A stretch of 8,836 bases of DNA from NCBI GenBank assembly GCA_937988885.1, contig CALKHR010000135.1, positions 1 through 8,836 of the forward strand, written 5' to 3'. The translations under genes and the position numbers were made by a program. Numbering within the stretch: position 1 is the stretch's first letter; each line of letters starts with the position of its first letter. This stretch comes from an uncultured Roseiflexaceae bacterium. GTDB taxonomy: Bacteria; Chloroflexota; Chloroflexia; Chloroflexales; Roseiflexaceae. The notes beneath the pieces are model-generated. The model was not told the DNA's origin and did not search any database. It saw only the letters and a program-made list of their open reading frames with translations. Shown piece after piece: positions 1 through 6,194 of the stretch.

Positions 1-489
1 ATGCAAGATCTGTCTCTAGAGTTATCTACCCGCCAACCTAGTAGCAACATTGGTTCCAAGAGTTGTAGTTCTGCAGTCAGAAAGTTGGGGATGCCCAATG
101 CATGAACTCGGAGTCACTCAGTATCACAAAACTCTCGGGGTAATGATGCAGATGAACGAGAAGCCGTTCACCATGCGCCGTGATACTGCGCTTGCAACTA
201 AACGAGAGATGAGATCCAAAGCCATTTCTTATTACTAATTATTATAATACTATACATTTCGTACCATGTAAAGGGCAGCCTATTGCGATATGAAGCGGTT
301 TAGTGAAAAATTGTATACGTTTTGAAGCACCTCTCTTTTCTCTCAAGCCACCAACCTACCCTGCATAGTATACCGAAAAATTTGTAAGCAAGTTGCTAGC
401 CACGAATTTCCTAATGCAAATAAAAATTCTTTCACACGTCCTCTAGCGCCTCCGAAAGCCCAGAAAATCGTTTACACCTGATCGCATTC
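1..489. other. AT-rich region without a supported gene
   Basis: I see no credible coding region here. A 62-codon open frame at 50-238 has no clear ribosome binding site, no recognisable motif and biased composition, and the minus strand is broken by stops. The stretch is visibly richer in A/T than the genes to the right. It contains an isolated TATAAT at 243-248 with no matching -35 box, and a 9-bp inverted repeat (119-127 with 180-188). It could be an intergenic spacer or decayed coding sequence from the gene left of the window; I cannot tell which. Confidence 0.6.
119..188. repeat. 9-bp inverted repeat with interleaved second stem
   Basis: CAGTATCAC at 119-127 is exactly complementary to GTGATACTG at 180-188, with a 52-nt spacer. 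CTCTCG at 132-137, inside the loop, is complementary to CGAGAG at 203-208, outside it. In RNA the two stems would interlock as an H-type pseudoknot. No promoter or conserved RNA family is recognised, so chance is a serious alternative. Confidence 0.25.
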
Positions 490-518
490 TTGACAGGCAT
501 CGCCAGCGGTGTTATAAT
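490..518 (+). promoter_or_regulatory. Consensus sigma70-type promoter of the repair cassette
   Basis: TTGACA at 490-495 and TATAAT at 513-518 are both perfect consensus hexamers, separated by exactly 17 bp. Transcription should start near 525, giving a leader of about 75 nt before the ATG at 601. It is the only full-consensus promoter I see in the window and it faces the helix-hairpin-helix, XPB and Bax1 genes. A dyad, CGAAC-AAAT-ATTCT at 520-533, overlaps the expected start point. Confidence 0.85.
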
Positions 519-519
519 A

Positions 520-533
520 CGAACAAATATTCT
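520..533. promoter_or_regulatory. Possible LexA-type operator overlapping the start site
   Basis: CGAAC, AAAT, ATTCT resembles the Gram-positive/actinobacterial LexA box CGAAC-N4-GTTCG. The left half is exact and the right half keeps TTC only. It starts one base after the -10 box, where a repressor would block transcription. The LexA box of this organism is unknown to me, so this is a weak assignment that gains interest from the repair genes it would control. Confidence 0.3.
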
Positions 534-600
534 AATCACAGCATTTTTACAGCACCAGAGCGCAGTATCTTAAGTACGAGTACAATGATGAGGTGGAGTT

Positions 601-1077
601 ATGACCAATCGGGAAATTGCTGCGATTTTGTTCAACATATCCACGATCCTACACCAGCAACACCACAATCCCTACCGCATTCGCGCCTACCGTCGTGCAG
701 CACGCAACCTGTTACGGTTGCGCGAGCCGATCGCGCAGCGCATTGCCAAGGGGAAGCCACCGCTGCCTCGCCTCGGTAAGAGCTTAACCGCCAAGATCAG
801 CACGCTGGCCGAAACAGGCCGCCTGCCCTTCTACGAAGAGCTCTGCGCCGAGTTGCCCATCGAACAACAACTGCTGCTGAAGGTGCCCGGCCTCGGCCCG
901 ACGATCGCTGCACGCATCCATAAGGATCTGGGCATCACCAGCCCAGAAAGCCTGCGCCAAGCCGCAGCGACCGGTCGGCTGCAGCGCGTCTGGGGCGTTG
1001 GGCCGAAGCGCACAGCAGCTATCCTCGACGCGTTGAACAACAACACATTCCAGCAGCAACGCATGGAATTCGCTTAA
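601..1077 (+). CDS. Stand-alone helix-hairpin-helix DNA-binding protein, PolX N-terminus-like
   Basis: A 158-residue protein probably binds DNA backbone in a sequence-independent way. Residues 1-75 resemble the 8-kDa N-terminal domain of bacterial family X DNA polymerases, including the signature NPYRIRAYRRAAR at 23-35. Three GhG-type hairpins follow: LPRLGKSLTAKI (55-66), KVPGLGPTIAARI (94-106) and VWGVGPKRTAAIL (130-142). Bacterial PolX proteins are usually over 550 residues, with palm and PHP nuclease domains; both are absent here, so no catalysis is expected. The start is set by AGGTGGAG at 591-598. It is the first gene behind the consensus promoter and lies 95 bp ahead of the XPB-type helicase, which suggests a DNA-recognition or loading role in the same repair process. 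That role is inference; the domain call is fairly sure. Confidence 0.8.
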   Translation: MTNREIAAILFNISTILHQQHHNPYRIRAYRRAARNLLRLREPIAQRIAKGKPPLPRLGKSLTAKISTLAETGRLPFYEELCAELPIEQQLLLKVPGLGPTIAARIHKDLGITSPESLRQAAATGRLQRVWGVGPKRTAAILDALNNNTFQQQRMEFA

Positions 1078-1093
1078 AGCAACGCCGAATATT

Positions 1094-1136
1094 CCACGAT
1101 TTCAAAATTTCAACCCTGCGAATACGAGAATCGTGG
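1094..1136. repeat. 8-bp inverted repeat between the HhH and helicase genes
   Basis: CCACGATT (1094-1101) and AATCGTGG (1129-1136) are exact inverted copies with a 27-nt loop. They lie in the 95-bp gap between the first two cassette genes. There is no T-run after the right arm, so it does not look like a terminator. It could be an mRNA stem that tunes downstream translation, an operator, or chance. Confidence 0.35.
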
Positions 1137-1172
1137 CATCGACGTACGTTTAGTAGTACGGAGCGCCTGATC

Positions 1173-2504
1173 ATGCGCCAACACGAACTTGAAGAATTGC
1201 TCGCCGAGTTAGAGGAGGAGCAGGATGGACTACTTGATGCGACGCTGGACAACCAACAAACGCCAGAGCGTGTGCCTTTCCTCACCGACGAAGCCGACAT
1301 GGTCGGAGGCTTTCGTGCTAAATTGGCGCTCACGCCGCGGCCCTACCAAGAAGATGCGTTGGCGGCCTGGCAGGCGACCGAAGGGCGCGGCGTTGTCATT
1401 CTACCGACCGGAGCGGGTAAAACTGTCCTAGCTCTCATGGCCATTGAGCGCCTTGGGCTGCGCACGTTGATCGTTGTTCCTACCATCGAGTTGCTGTATC
1501 AGTGGCGCAATGCAGTGATTCAGCACCTTGGGGTAGCACAAAATAAAGTTGGTGTGGTTGGTGATGGGCGACGCGAACTGCGGCCCATCACCATTATCAC
1601 CTATGCTTCGGCAGCCATGGCCGAGGCTCCGATCAGCGGCACCGGGCTGCTGATCTGCGATGAAGCCCACCACCTCCCCTCACCTTCCTACGCGGCCATC
1701 CCCGCCCGCTGCGGTGCGCCCTACCGCTTAGGCATCACCGCCACACCTGAACGGAGCGACGGCGCCAACAACGCGCTCGACACGCTGCTCGGCCCGGTGG
1801 TGTACCAGCGCACCCCCGCCGAACTCTCCGCCGAGGGTCACCTGGCGAAGTTCCGCGAGAAGCGTATTTATGTCAATCTTCTGCCGGAGGAGGCGTTGCG
1901 CTACGCCGCGCTGATGACCGAGTGGAAGTGGTTTATCGCGCGGAATCGCGGCATGTTGGCGCGCGGTGGCGGTTTCTTCGGCGAGTTGATCCGCCGAAGC
2001 GGCAACGACCCAGTTGCTCGCCAAGCGCTACGCGCCCACCACCAAGCCCGGATGATCGCGCTGAACGCCGAGGCCAAGCTTGGCGAGGTCGCTCGCTTGT
2101 TGGCGCAACATCGCAACGATAAAGTGCTGATTTTCTCGGAGTACACCACGCTTGTGGATCGCATCAGCCGCGCGCTCGCGCTGCCTGCGATCACCTACCG
2201 CACCGCCCCCGACGAGCGCAAGGCCATTCTGCAGGGCTTCCGCAACGGCAGCTATTCCAAGCTGGTGGCGGGGCGCGTGCTGAACGAGGGTGTCGATGTG
2301 CCCGATGCCAACATTGGGATCGTCGTGAGCGGCAACAGCACGCCGCGCGAGCATATTCAGCGGTTGGGGCGCATTATCCGCCCCAAGCAGCGCGAGGCGA
2401 TCTTGTACGAGTTGGTCACGCGCTACACCAGCGAGGTGGGCAGCGCCCGCAAACGCCGCAGCACTAGCAAGCAGACCAAAGCGAAATCGACGCAATTGCC
2501 ATAG
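1173..2504 (+). CDS. xpb: XPB-type SF2 DNA helicase (Bax1 partner)
   Basis: A 443-residue ATP-dependent DNA translocase of the XPB/Rad25 family; archaeal XPB opens DNA in repair together with the nuclease Bax1. Visible motifs are RPYQ with Q59, Walker A PTGAGKT (78-84), DEAHH (163-167), TAT (189-191), a thumb-like insertion around 230-275, the second RecA domain from about 285, NEGVDVPDA (motif V) and QRLGRIIRPK (motif VI, 396-405). The thumb and C-terminal half align well by eye with archaeal XPB as I remember it. Two oddities stand out. The RED motif reads RSD (194-196), and the 50 residues before the helicase core are acidic and helical rather than a damage-recognition domain. The start is supported by CGGAG at 1159-1163 with 9-nt spacing. 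The frame stays open upstream but offers no ATG, GTG or TTG in the gap. The Bax1 gene follows after 14 bp. Confidence 0.9.
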   Translation: MRQHELEELLAELEEEQDGLLDATLDNQQTPERVPFLTDEADMVGGFRAKLALTPRPYQEDALAAWQATEGRGVVILPTGAGKTVLALMAIERLGLRTLIVVPTIELLYQWRNAVIQHLGVAQNKVGVVGDGRRELRPITIITYASAAMAEAPISGTGLLICDEAHHLPSPSYAAIPARCGAPYRLGITATPERSDGANNALDTLLGPVVYQRTPAELSAEGHLAKFREKRIYVNLLPEEALRYAALMTEWKWFIARNRGMLARGGGFFGELIRRSGNDPVARQALRAHHQARMIALNAEAKLGEVARLLAQHRNDKVLIFSEYTTLVDRISRALALPAITYRTAPDERKAILQGFRNGSYSKLVAGRVLNEGVDVPDANIGIVVSGNSTPREHIQRLGRIIRPKQREAILYELVTRYTSEVGSARKRRSTSKQTKAKSTQLP

Positions 2505-2518
2505 GGGTCGGAGGTTGT

Positions 2519-4066
2519 ATGTCTTTCAAAATCAACGATTTTAAGAAAACCAGCCGCACCAATGCGGGCGAGCGGTTGTTATATCCCTATCAGATCCGCG
2601 ACGACCGCTACACAGCGTCGATCGGCTACGCGATCGCCTACTACGAGCGGATGGTCGGGCGGCTGCGCAGCGAGTTCGAGTCGGAGACGCTGCTGGAGTT
2701 CTTCGGCGACCCGCGCTTGGCCCGTGGGCTGGTGGCCTGCTTGGCACGGACCTATGCTTGGCGTGCCCAAACCTTCGAGGAGGCGCTTGGCCCCAACGCC
2801 GCCGCACAGCTGAAGCGCGCCAACATCACTACGCCTGCTGCGTTGCGGGCGCGGCTCTATGCGCTGGCCAACCAACACTATGGCGGTGTGATCCTGCCTC
2901 ACGAGCGCGACGAGGCACTGACGCGCCTGAGCGAGGAGATCAAGCAAGCGGCTAAAACACCCAGCCAACATCTGCTCACACCAGCGCAGATCGATCAGGC
3001 GCTGATGCTCGATTCCGAGGATCGGCATGTGTTGATGCAGTTGGGACCGACGCCCAAGCCGGAGGAGATTGTTGCGCTCTACAACTATCATTCGCTGGAG
3101 ACGGCGCTGTGCCACGCCGAGCAACTGGTGCTGAACCTGCGCGGGCCGATCTGGAACATTCTGCGCAGCGCTCACAACTTGGCACGCCGCTACCGCTTGC
3201 ACTACACGATCAACAGCGCGCCGCGCAATTTGTTCGACGAGCACCTGACGATTACCATCACGGGCAAGCGCGGTCGGCAGATCAACCGTATGCTGTTGCG
3301 CCTGCTCTCCAGTCACCCCGACAGCTTGGTGGGCGGCGAGGCGAAGGTGCGGCTGCGCGGCCAAACCAGCACGCTGCGGCTCGATGAACGGGCGTTGCGC
3401 ACGCTCGGCGTCGCGGCGCACACAAGCAACGAGTTGAGCGAGCCATGGGAGGCCGATCTGCTCGAACAGTTCCAGCGCAGTTGGAGCCGCGCCTTTATGC
3501 TGGGCCGCACGGCTGGCTGGCGCTTGCGACGCGATCCGGAGCCGCTGGTGAGCGCAGGCGCGATCGTCGTGCCCGATTTCGTGCTGATGCGCGGGCGCGA
3601 GCGCTTGATGCTCTGCTTGACCACCGGCCTCGCCACTGCGGAGGCGCTGAACCGCGATTTGGCGGCGTTGGGTGGGCGCGCGCCCGCTGTGGCGGTGGTG
3701 CCGAGCTACGCCGCCGAGCGCTTGCGCATCTGCCCCGCGCCGATCGCGACCTACGATACGCAGCCAACCGAGGCGATCGACAATTTGGTGAGCCTGCTGG
3801 AGCGCAAATTCCCGCGTGCGCAGGCGGGTACAAGCCAGACACCGTGGCAGCGGCTTGAACAGCGCGTGGCGGAGGATGGCTTTGTGGGGCAAGAGGCGGT
3901 GGCCTCATTGCTCGGCTGCCCATCTGACGAGGCATTGCAGTTGGTACGCCGTTGGGGCGGCGCGGGGTTGCACGTCTTGCCTGGGCTGGGCGTCTGCGCA
4001 CCCGAGATGCTCGGCGAGATTCGCCAATTGATCGAGACCAGTAATCCGCTTCAGCAAGCGGCATAA
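2519..4066 (+). CDS. bax1: Bax1/DUF790 family protein, XPB partner, divergent nuclease site
   Basis: A 515-residue DUF790 protein; archaeal Bax1 is an endonuclease that binds XPB. The N-terminus (LLYPYQIRDDR, then DPRLARGL near residue 65) fits the family. The middle carries a region ending in a beta-strand (HLTITITG) where the Cas2-like domain is expected. The nuclease region has E316 and PDF (352-354) as in PD-(D/E)XK enzymes. The glutamate normally seen in the following strand (LEIVG-like) is not there: the strand reads MLCLTTG around C366. The C-terminal 60 residues look like a small helical or winged domain. At 515 residues it is longer than archaeal Bax1, which I recall as about 400. 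A GGAGG at 2510-2514, 4 nt before the ATG, and the 14-bp gap point to cotranscription with the helicase. The family call rests on context plus partial motifs; nuclease activity is doubtful. Confidence 0.8.
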   Translation: MSFKINDFKKTSRTNAGERLLYPYQIRDDRYTASIGYAIAYYERMVGRLRSEFESETLLEFFGDPRLARGLVACLARTYAWRAQTFEEALGPNAAAQLKRANITTPAALRARLYALANQHYGGVILPHERDEALTRLSEEIKQAAKTPSQHLLTPAQIDQALMLDSEDRHVLMQLGPTPKPEEIVALYNYHSLETALCHAEQLVLNLRGPIWNILRSAHNLARRYRLHYTINSAPRNLFDEHLTITITGKRGRQINRMLLRLLSSHPDSLVGGEAKVRLRGQTSTLRLDERALRTLGVAAHTSNELSEPWEADLLEQFQRSWSRAFMLGRTAGWRLRRDPEPLVSAGAIVVPDFVLMRGRERLMLCLTTGLATAEALNRDLAALGGRAPAVAVVPSYAAERLRICPAPIATYDTQPTEAIDNLVSLLERKFPRAQAGTSQTPWQRLEQRVAEDGFVGQEAVASLLGCPSDEALQLVRRWGGAGLHVLPGLGVCAPEMLGEIRQLIETSNPLQQAA

Positions 4067-4074
4067 AGACATGC

Positions 4075-4103
4075 TTGCATGGCGGCATACACAGTGCTAT
4101 GAT
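4075..4103 (+). promoter_or_regulatory. Candidate promoter of the KimA-type transporter gene
   Basis: TTGCAT (4075-4080), 17 bp, then TATGAT (4098-4103) with an extended TG at 4095-4096. The -35 box matches only half of the consensus; the -10 box matches five of six. Transcription from here would give a leader of about 150 nt before the ATG at 4262. It starts 9 bp after the Bax1 stop codon. Confidence 0.45.
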
Positions 4104-4109
4104 GATTCG

Positions 4110-4143
4110 GTATTGCTATCGAAACTGACAGTCTTTTCAATAC
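4110..4143 (+). repeat. Imperfect hairpin at the start of the transporter leader
   Basis: GTATTG (4110-4115) pairs with CAATAC (4138-4143). Inside, GAA (4121-4123) can pair with TTT/TTC and ACT (4124-4126) with AGT (4130-4132), giving an extended but interrupted stem directly after the inferred start site. It could be a 5' stabilising stem or part of a regulatory leader; its function is unknown. Confidence 0.3.
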
Positions 4144-4170
4144 GATATCAGCCCAACATCAAATGAGGGA

Positions 4171-4211
4171 TGAGCATCGACCAATTGTGTCTATTGTGCT
4201 CACCTCTTTTT
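4171..4211 (+). terminator. Intrinsic terminator or attenuator before the KimA gene
   Basis: TGAGCA (4171-4176) pairs with TGCTCA (4197-4202), and CAAT (4182-4185) with the adjacent ATTG (4193-4196). This gives a 10-bp stem with a 5-nt bulge, followed by CCTC and TTTTT (4207-4211). It lies 105 bp after the Bax1 stop, so it may simply end the repair operon. It also lies inside the leader inferred from the promoter at 4075-4103 and could act as an attenuator. A competing pairing exists: ATATCAG (4145-4151) with CTGATAT (4217-4223) encloses the terminator. Confidence 0.5.
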
Positions 4212-4247
4212 AATGCCTGATATTTATCGTTGGAGGCTGTCTTAGGC

Positions 4248-4252
4248 AAGGA
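4248..4252 (+). promoter_or_regulatory. Ribosome binding site deciding the transporter start
   Basis: AAGGA at 4248-4252 sits 9 nt before ATG 4262 but directly touches the in-frame TTG at 4253, which would leave no spacing. This favours ATG 4262, whose protein then keeps the same residue numbers as Bacillus KimA for the first 125 residues. Confidence 0.65.
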
Positions 4253-4261
4253 TTGGAACAT

Positions 4262-6106
4262 ATGATACCCGGGCTGAAGCGGTTGTTTGTTGGGAACCCG
4301 CTCGCAACGGAACAGCTAGCACACGAGCGATTAAGCAAACGAATCGCCCTAGCTGTTTTCTCCTCGGATGCTCTGTCGTCGTCGGCCTATGCCACCGAAG
4401 CCATTTTGTTGGCATTGGCAGTGGCAGGCCCGCTGGCCTTGGGCTACGCAACGCCGATCGCGCTTGGCATCGCGGTGCTCCTCGCCACTGTGGCGTTTTC
4501 CTATCGCCAAACGATCCTCGCCTATCCCCAAGGCGGTGGTACCTACATCGTCTCTCGCGAGAATCTAGGCACCACTCCCTCGCTGGTTGCTGCCGCATCG
4601 CTGCTGATCGACTACATCCTGACGGTGGCGGTCAGTATGTCGGCGGCGGTGGCCGCGATGAGTTCGGCGATCCACCAACTCGAACCGTACCGTGTTGAGC
4701 TTGCGATCGGCCTGATCTGCTTGGTGACACTCGCAAACCTGCGTGGTATGAAAGAATCGGGCCAACTGTTCGCGATCCCCACATACCTCTTCATTGGCAG
4801 CATGTTCACGCTGATCGGCACTGGGCTGTTTAAGATCGTCACTCAGCAGGTGGTGCAGGCGCCGCTACCCGAAGTATCGGCGTTCCCAAGTGAATTGCAC
4901 ACGTTGACGCCGTTCCTGTTGCTGCGCGCCTTCGCAGCGGGCTGCACAGCATTGACTGGTATCGAAGCGATCGCAGATGGTGTGCCAGCCTTCAAGAAGC
5001 CCGAGCCACGGAACGCCTCGATCACGCTGGTGATTATGGTGGTGATCTTGTCATCGCTGTTTTTAGGCATCACCGTGCTGGCCAACAGCTATCATATCGT
5101 GCCCGATGGCGCCATTGAGCACGAGACCGTCAACTCGCAGCTTGCTCGCGCTATCTTCGGCAGCGGCAGTATCGCCTATTACGTGCTGCAGATCGCCACG
5201 ATGCTGATCTTGGTGCTGGCCTCGAACACCGCGTATGCCGACTTCCCCCGTTTGGCCTACTTCCTCGCGTCGGACCGCTTCCTGCCGCGCCAGTTCGCAC
5301 AACGCGGCGATCGGCTGGTGTTCTCGAACGGCATCGTCACGCTCGGTGTGATCGCCTCTCTGCTGGTGATCGCCTTCGGCGCGAAGGAGCAGGCGCTGCT
5401 GCCACTCTACGCGGTGGGAGTGTTCATCTCCTTCACACTGTCGCAGCTTGGGATGGTGCAGCACCATCGACAGTTGCGCGGCCCGAATTGGCGGCGCAGT
5501 GCGATGATCAGCGGGTTGGGGGCCTGCGTGACCGGCTTGGTGATGCTGATCTTGGCCGTGACCAAGTTCACTGAGGGCGCGTGGGGCGTTATCCTGCTGA
5601 TCCCGGTGTTGGTGGTGATCTTGCGCACCATCCACTCGCATTATCAGGCCGTCGCGCGCCAACTCTCGCTTGCCGATGCCCCACCACCCGTGGCCGTGCG
5701 CCGCCACACAGTGCTGGTACTGATCAGCGGGGTGCATCGTGGCATGATTCCGGCGCTGCAGTACGGGCTATCGCTGGCCCCCGACAACATCACAGCTGTG
5801 TATGTTGATATGAATGATGAGAGCACGGCGAAGCTCAAGGCCAAGTGGGAACAGTGGGGAAGCGGCATTCCACTGCAGGTGCTCTCGTCGCCGTATCGCT
5901 CGCTACTACGCCCCCTGCTGAGCTACATCGATGAGGTTGAGGCGCTCTACGACGACGATGTGCTGACCGTGATCATCCCTGAGTTCATCCCCTCGAAATG
6001 GTGGCAGTATCTGTTGCACAATCAGACCGCACTGCAGATCAAGGCGATGTTGCTGTTCACGCGCGGCCAAGTGGTGACGAGCGTGCCGTATCATCTGAAC
6101 GATTAG
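4262..6106 (+). CDS. kimA: KimA-type high-affinity potassium transporter (KUP/APC superfamily)
   Basis: A 614-residue inner-membrane protein, probably a proton-coupled K+ importer. It aligns by eye from end to end with Bacillus subtilis KimA (YdaO, about 607 residues). Shared stretches include SSDALSS (34-40), SYRQ (80-83), AYPQGGGTYIVS (87-98), DYILTVAVS (117-125), GIEA (233-236), LYAVGVFI (382-389) and a C-terminal PYH. Residues I recall as lining the K+ sites of KimA are kept: D36, Y43, D117, Y118, T121 and S125 at identical numbers, then E235 and Y383. About twelve membrane segments fill residues 28-455. The soluble C-terminus (about 470-614) corresponds to the USP-like domain that binds cyclic di-AMP in KimA. 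The gene has its own leader and a promoter candidate, and converges on the SPFH gene. An amino-acid permease label is the main alternative; K+ is much better supported. Confidence 0.85.
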   Translation: MIPGLKRLFVGNPLATEQLAHERLSKRIALAVFSSDALSSSAYATEAILLALAVAGPLALGYATPIALGIAVLLATVAFSYRQTILAYPQGGGTYIVSRENLGTTPSLVAAASLLIDYILTVAVSMSAAVAAMSSAIHQLEPYRVELAIGLICLVTLANLRGMKESGQLFAIPTYLFIGSMFTLIGTGLFKIVTQQVVQAPLPEVSAFPSELHTLTPFLLLRAFAAGCTALTGIEAIADGVPAFKKPEPRNASITLVIMVVILSSLFLGITVLANSYHIVPDGAIEHETVNSQLARAIFGSGSIAYYVLQIATMLILVLASNTAYADFPRLAYFLASDRFLPRQFAQRGDRLVFSNGIVTLGVIASLLVIAFGAKEQALLPLYAVGVFISFTLSQLGMVQHHRQLRGPNWRRSAMISGLGACVTGLVMLILAVTKFTEGAWGVILLIPVLVVILRTIHSHYQAVARQLSLADAPPPVAVRRHTVLVLISGVHRGMIPALQYGLSLAPDNITAVYVDMNDESTAKLKAKWEQWGSGIPLQVLSSPYRSLLRPLLSYIDEVEALYDDDVLTVIIPEFIPSKWWQYLLHNQTALQIKAMLLFTRGQVVTSVPYHLND

Positions 6107-6137
6107 GGAACTACACGGTTGCCAAAAAGTGGCCAGC

Positions 6138-6172
6138 AAAAAGCGGTCGATCCTTCTCACAGGATCGACCGC
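6138..6172 (-). terminator. Strong intrinsic terminator of the SPFH gene
   Basis: A perfect 12-bp stem (6143-6154 with 6161-6172) closes a 6-nt loop and is followed, on the minus strand, by five T residues (AAAAA at 6138-6142 on the plus strand). It starts 22 bp after the SPFH stop codon. It also lies 36 bp beyond the transporter stop, so it may end that convergent transcript too. On the plus strand only a weak GACTGTTT follows, so its main direction is minus. Confidence 0.85.
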
Positions 6173-6194
6173 GACTGTTTGGGAGGCGATACGA

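Noticed and set aside
50..238. 62-codon open frame near the left edge
   Set aside because: No ribosome binding site, no recognisable family and composition unlike the real genes; it ends in AT-rich spacer.
243..248. TATAAT as a promoter
   Set aside because: No -35 box at 16-18 bp and no gene behind it; expected by chance in AT-rich sequence.
2579..3892. 437-codon minus-strand frame
   Set aside because: It is antisense to the Bax1 gene and rich in Q, H, R and A, typical of a shadow frame in GC-rich coding DNA.
4046..4061. CCGCTT/AAGCGG hairpin at the end of the Bax1 gene as a terminator
   Set aside because: Only 6 bp, inside the coding region, and not followed by a T-run.
4104..4252. Cyclic di-AMP (ydaO-type) riboswitch upstream of kimA
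   Set aside because: Expected by analogy with Bacillus, but the conserved GGGGGAACC-like and GGGGTGAAT-like segments are not present and the space is tight.
4253..4261. TTG start for the KimA gene
   Set aside because: The AAGGA site directly abuts it with no spacing; ATG 4262 has 9 nt and restores KimA residue numbering.
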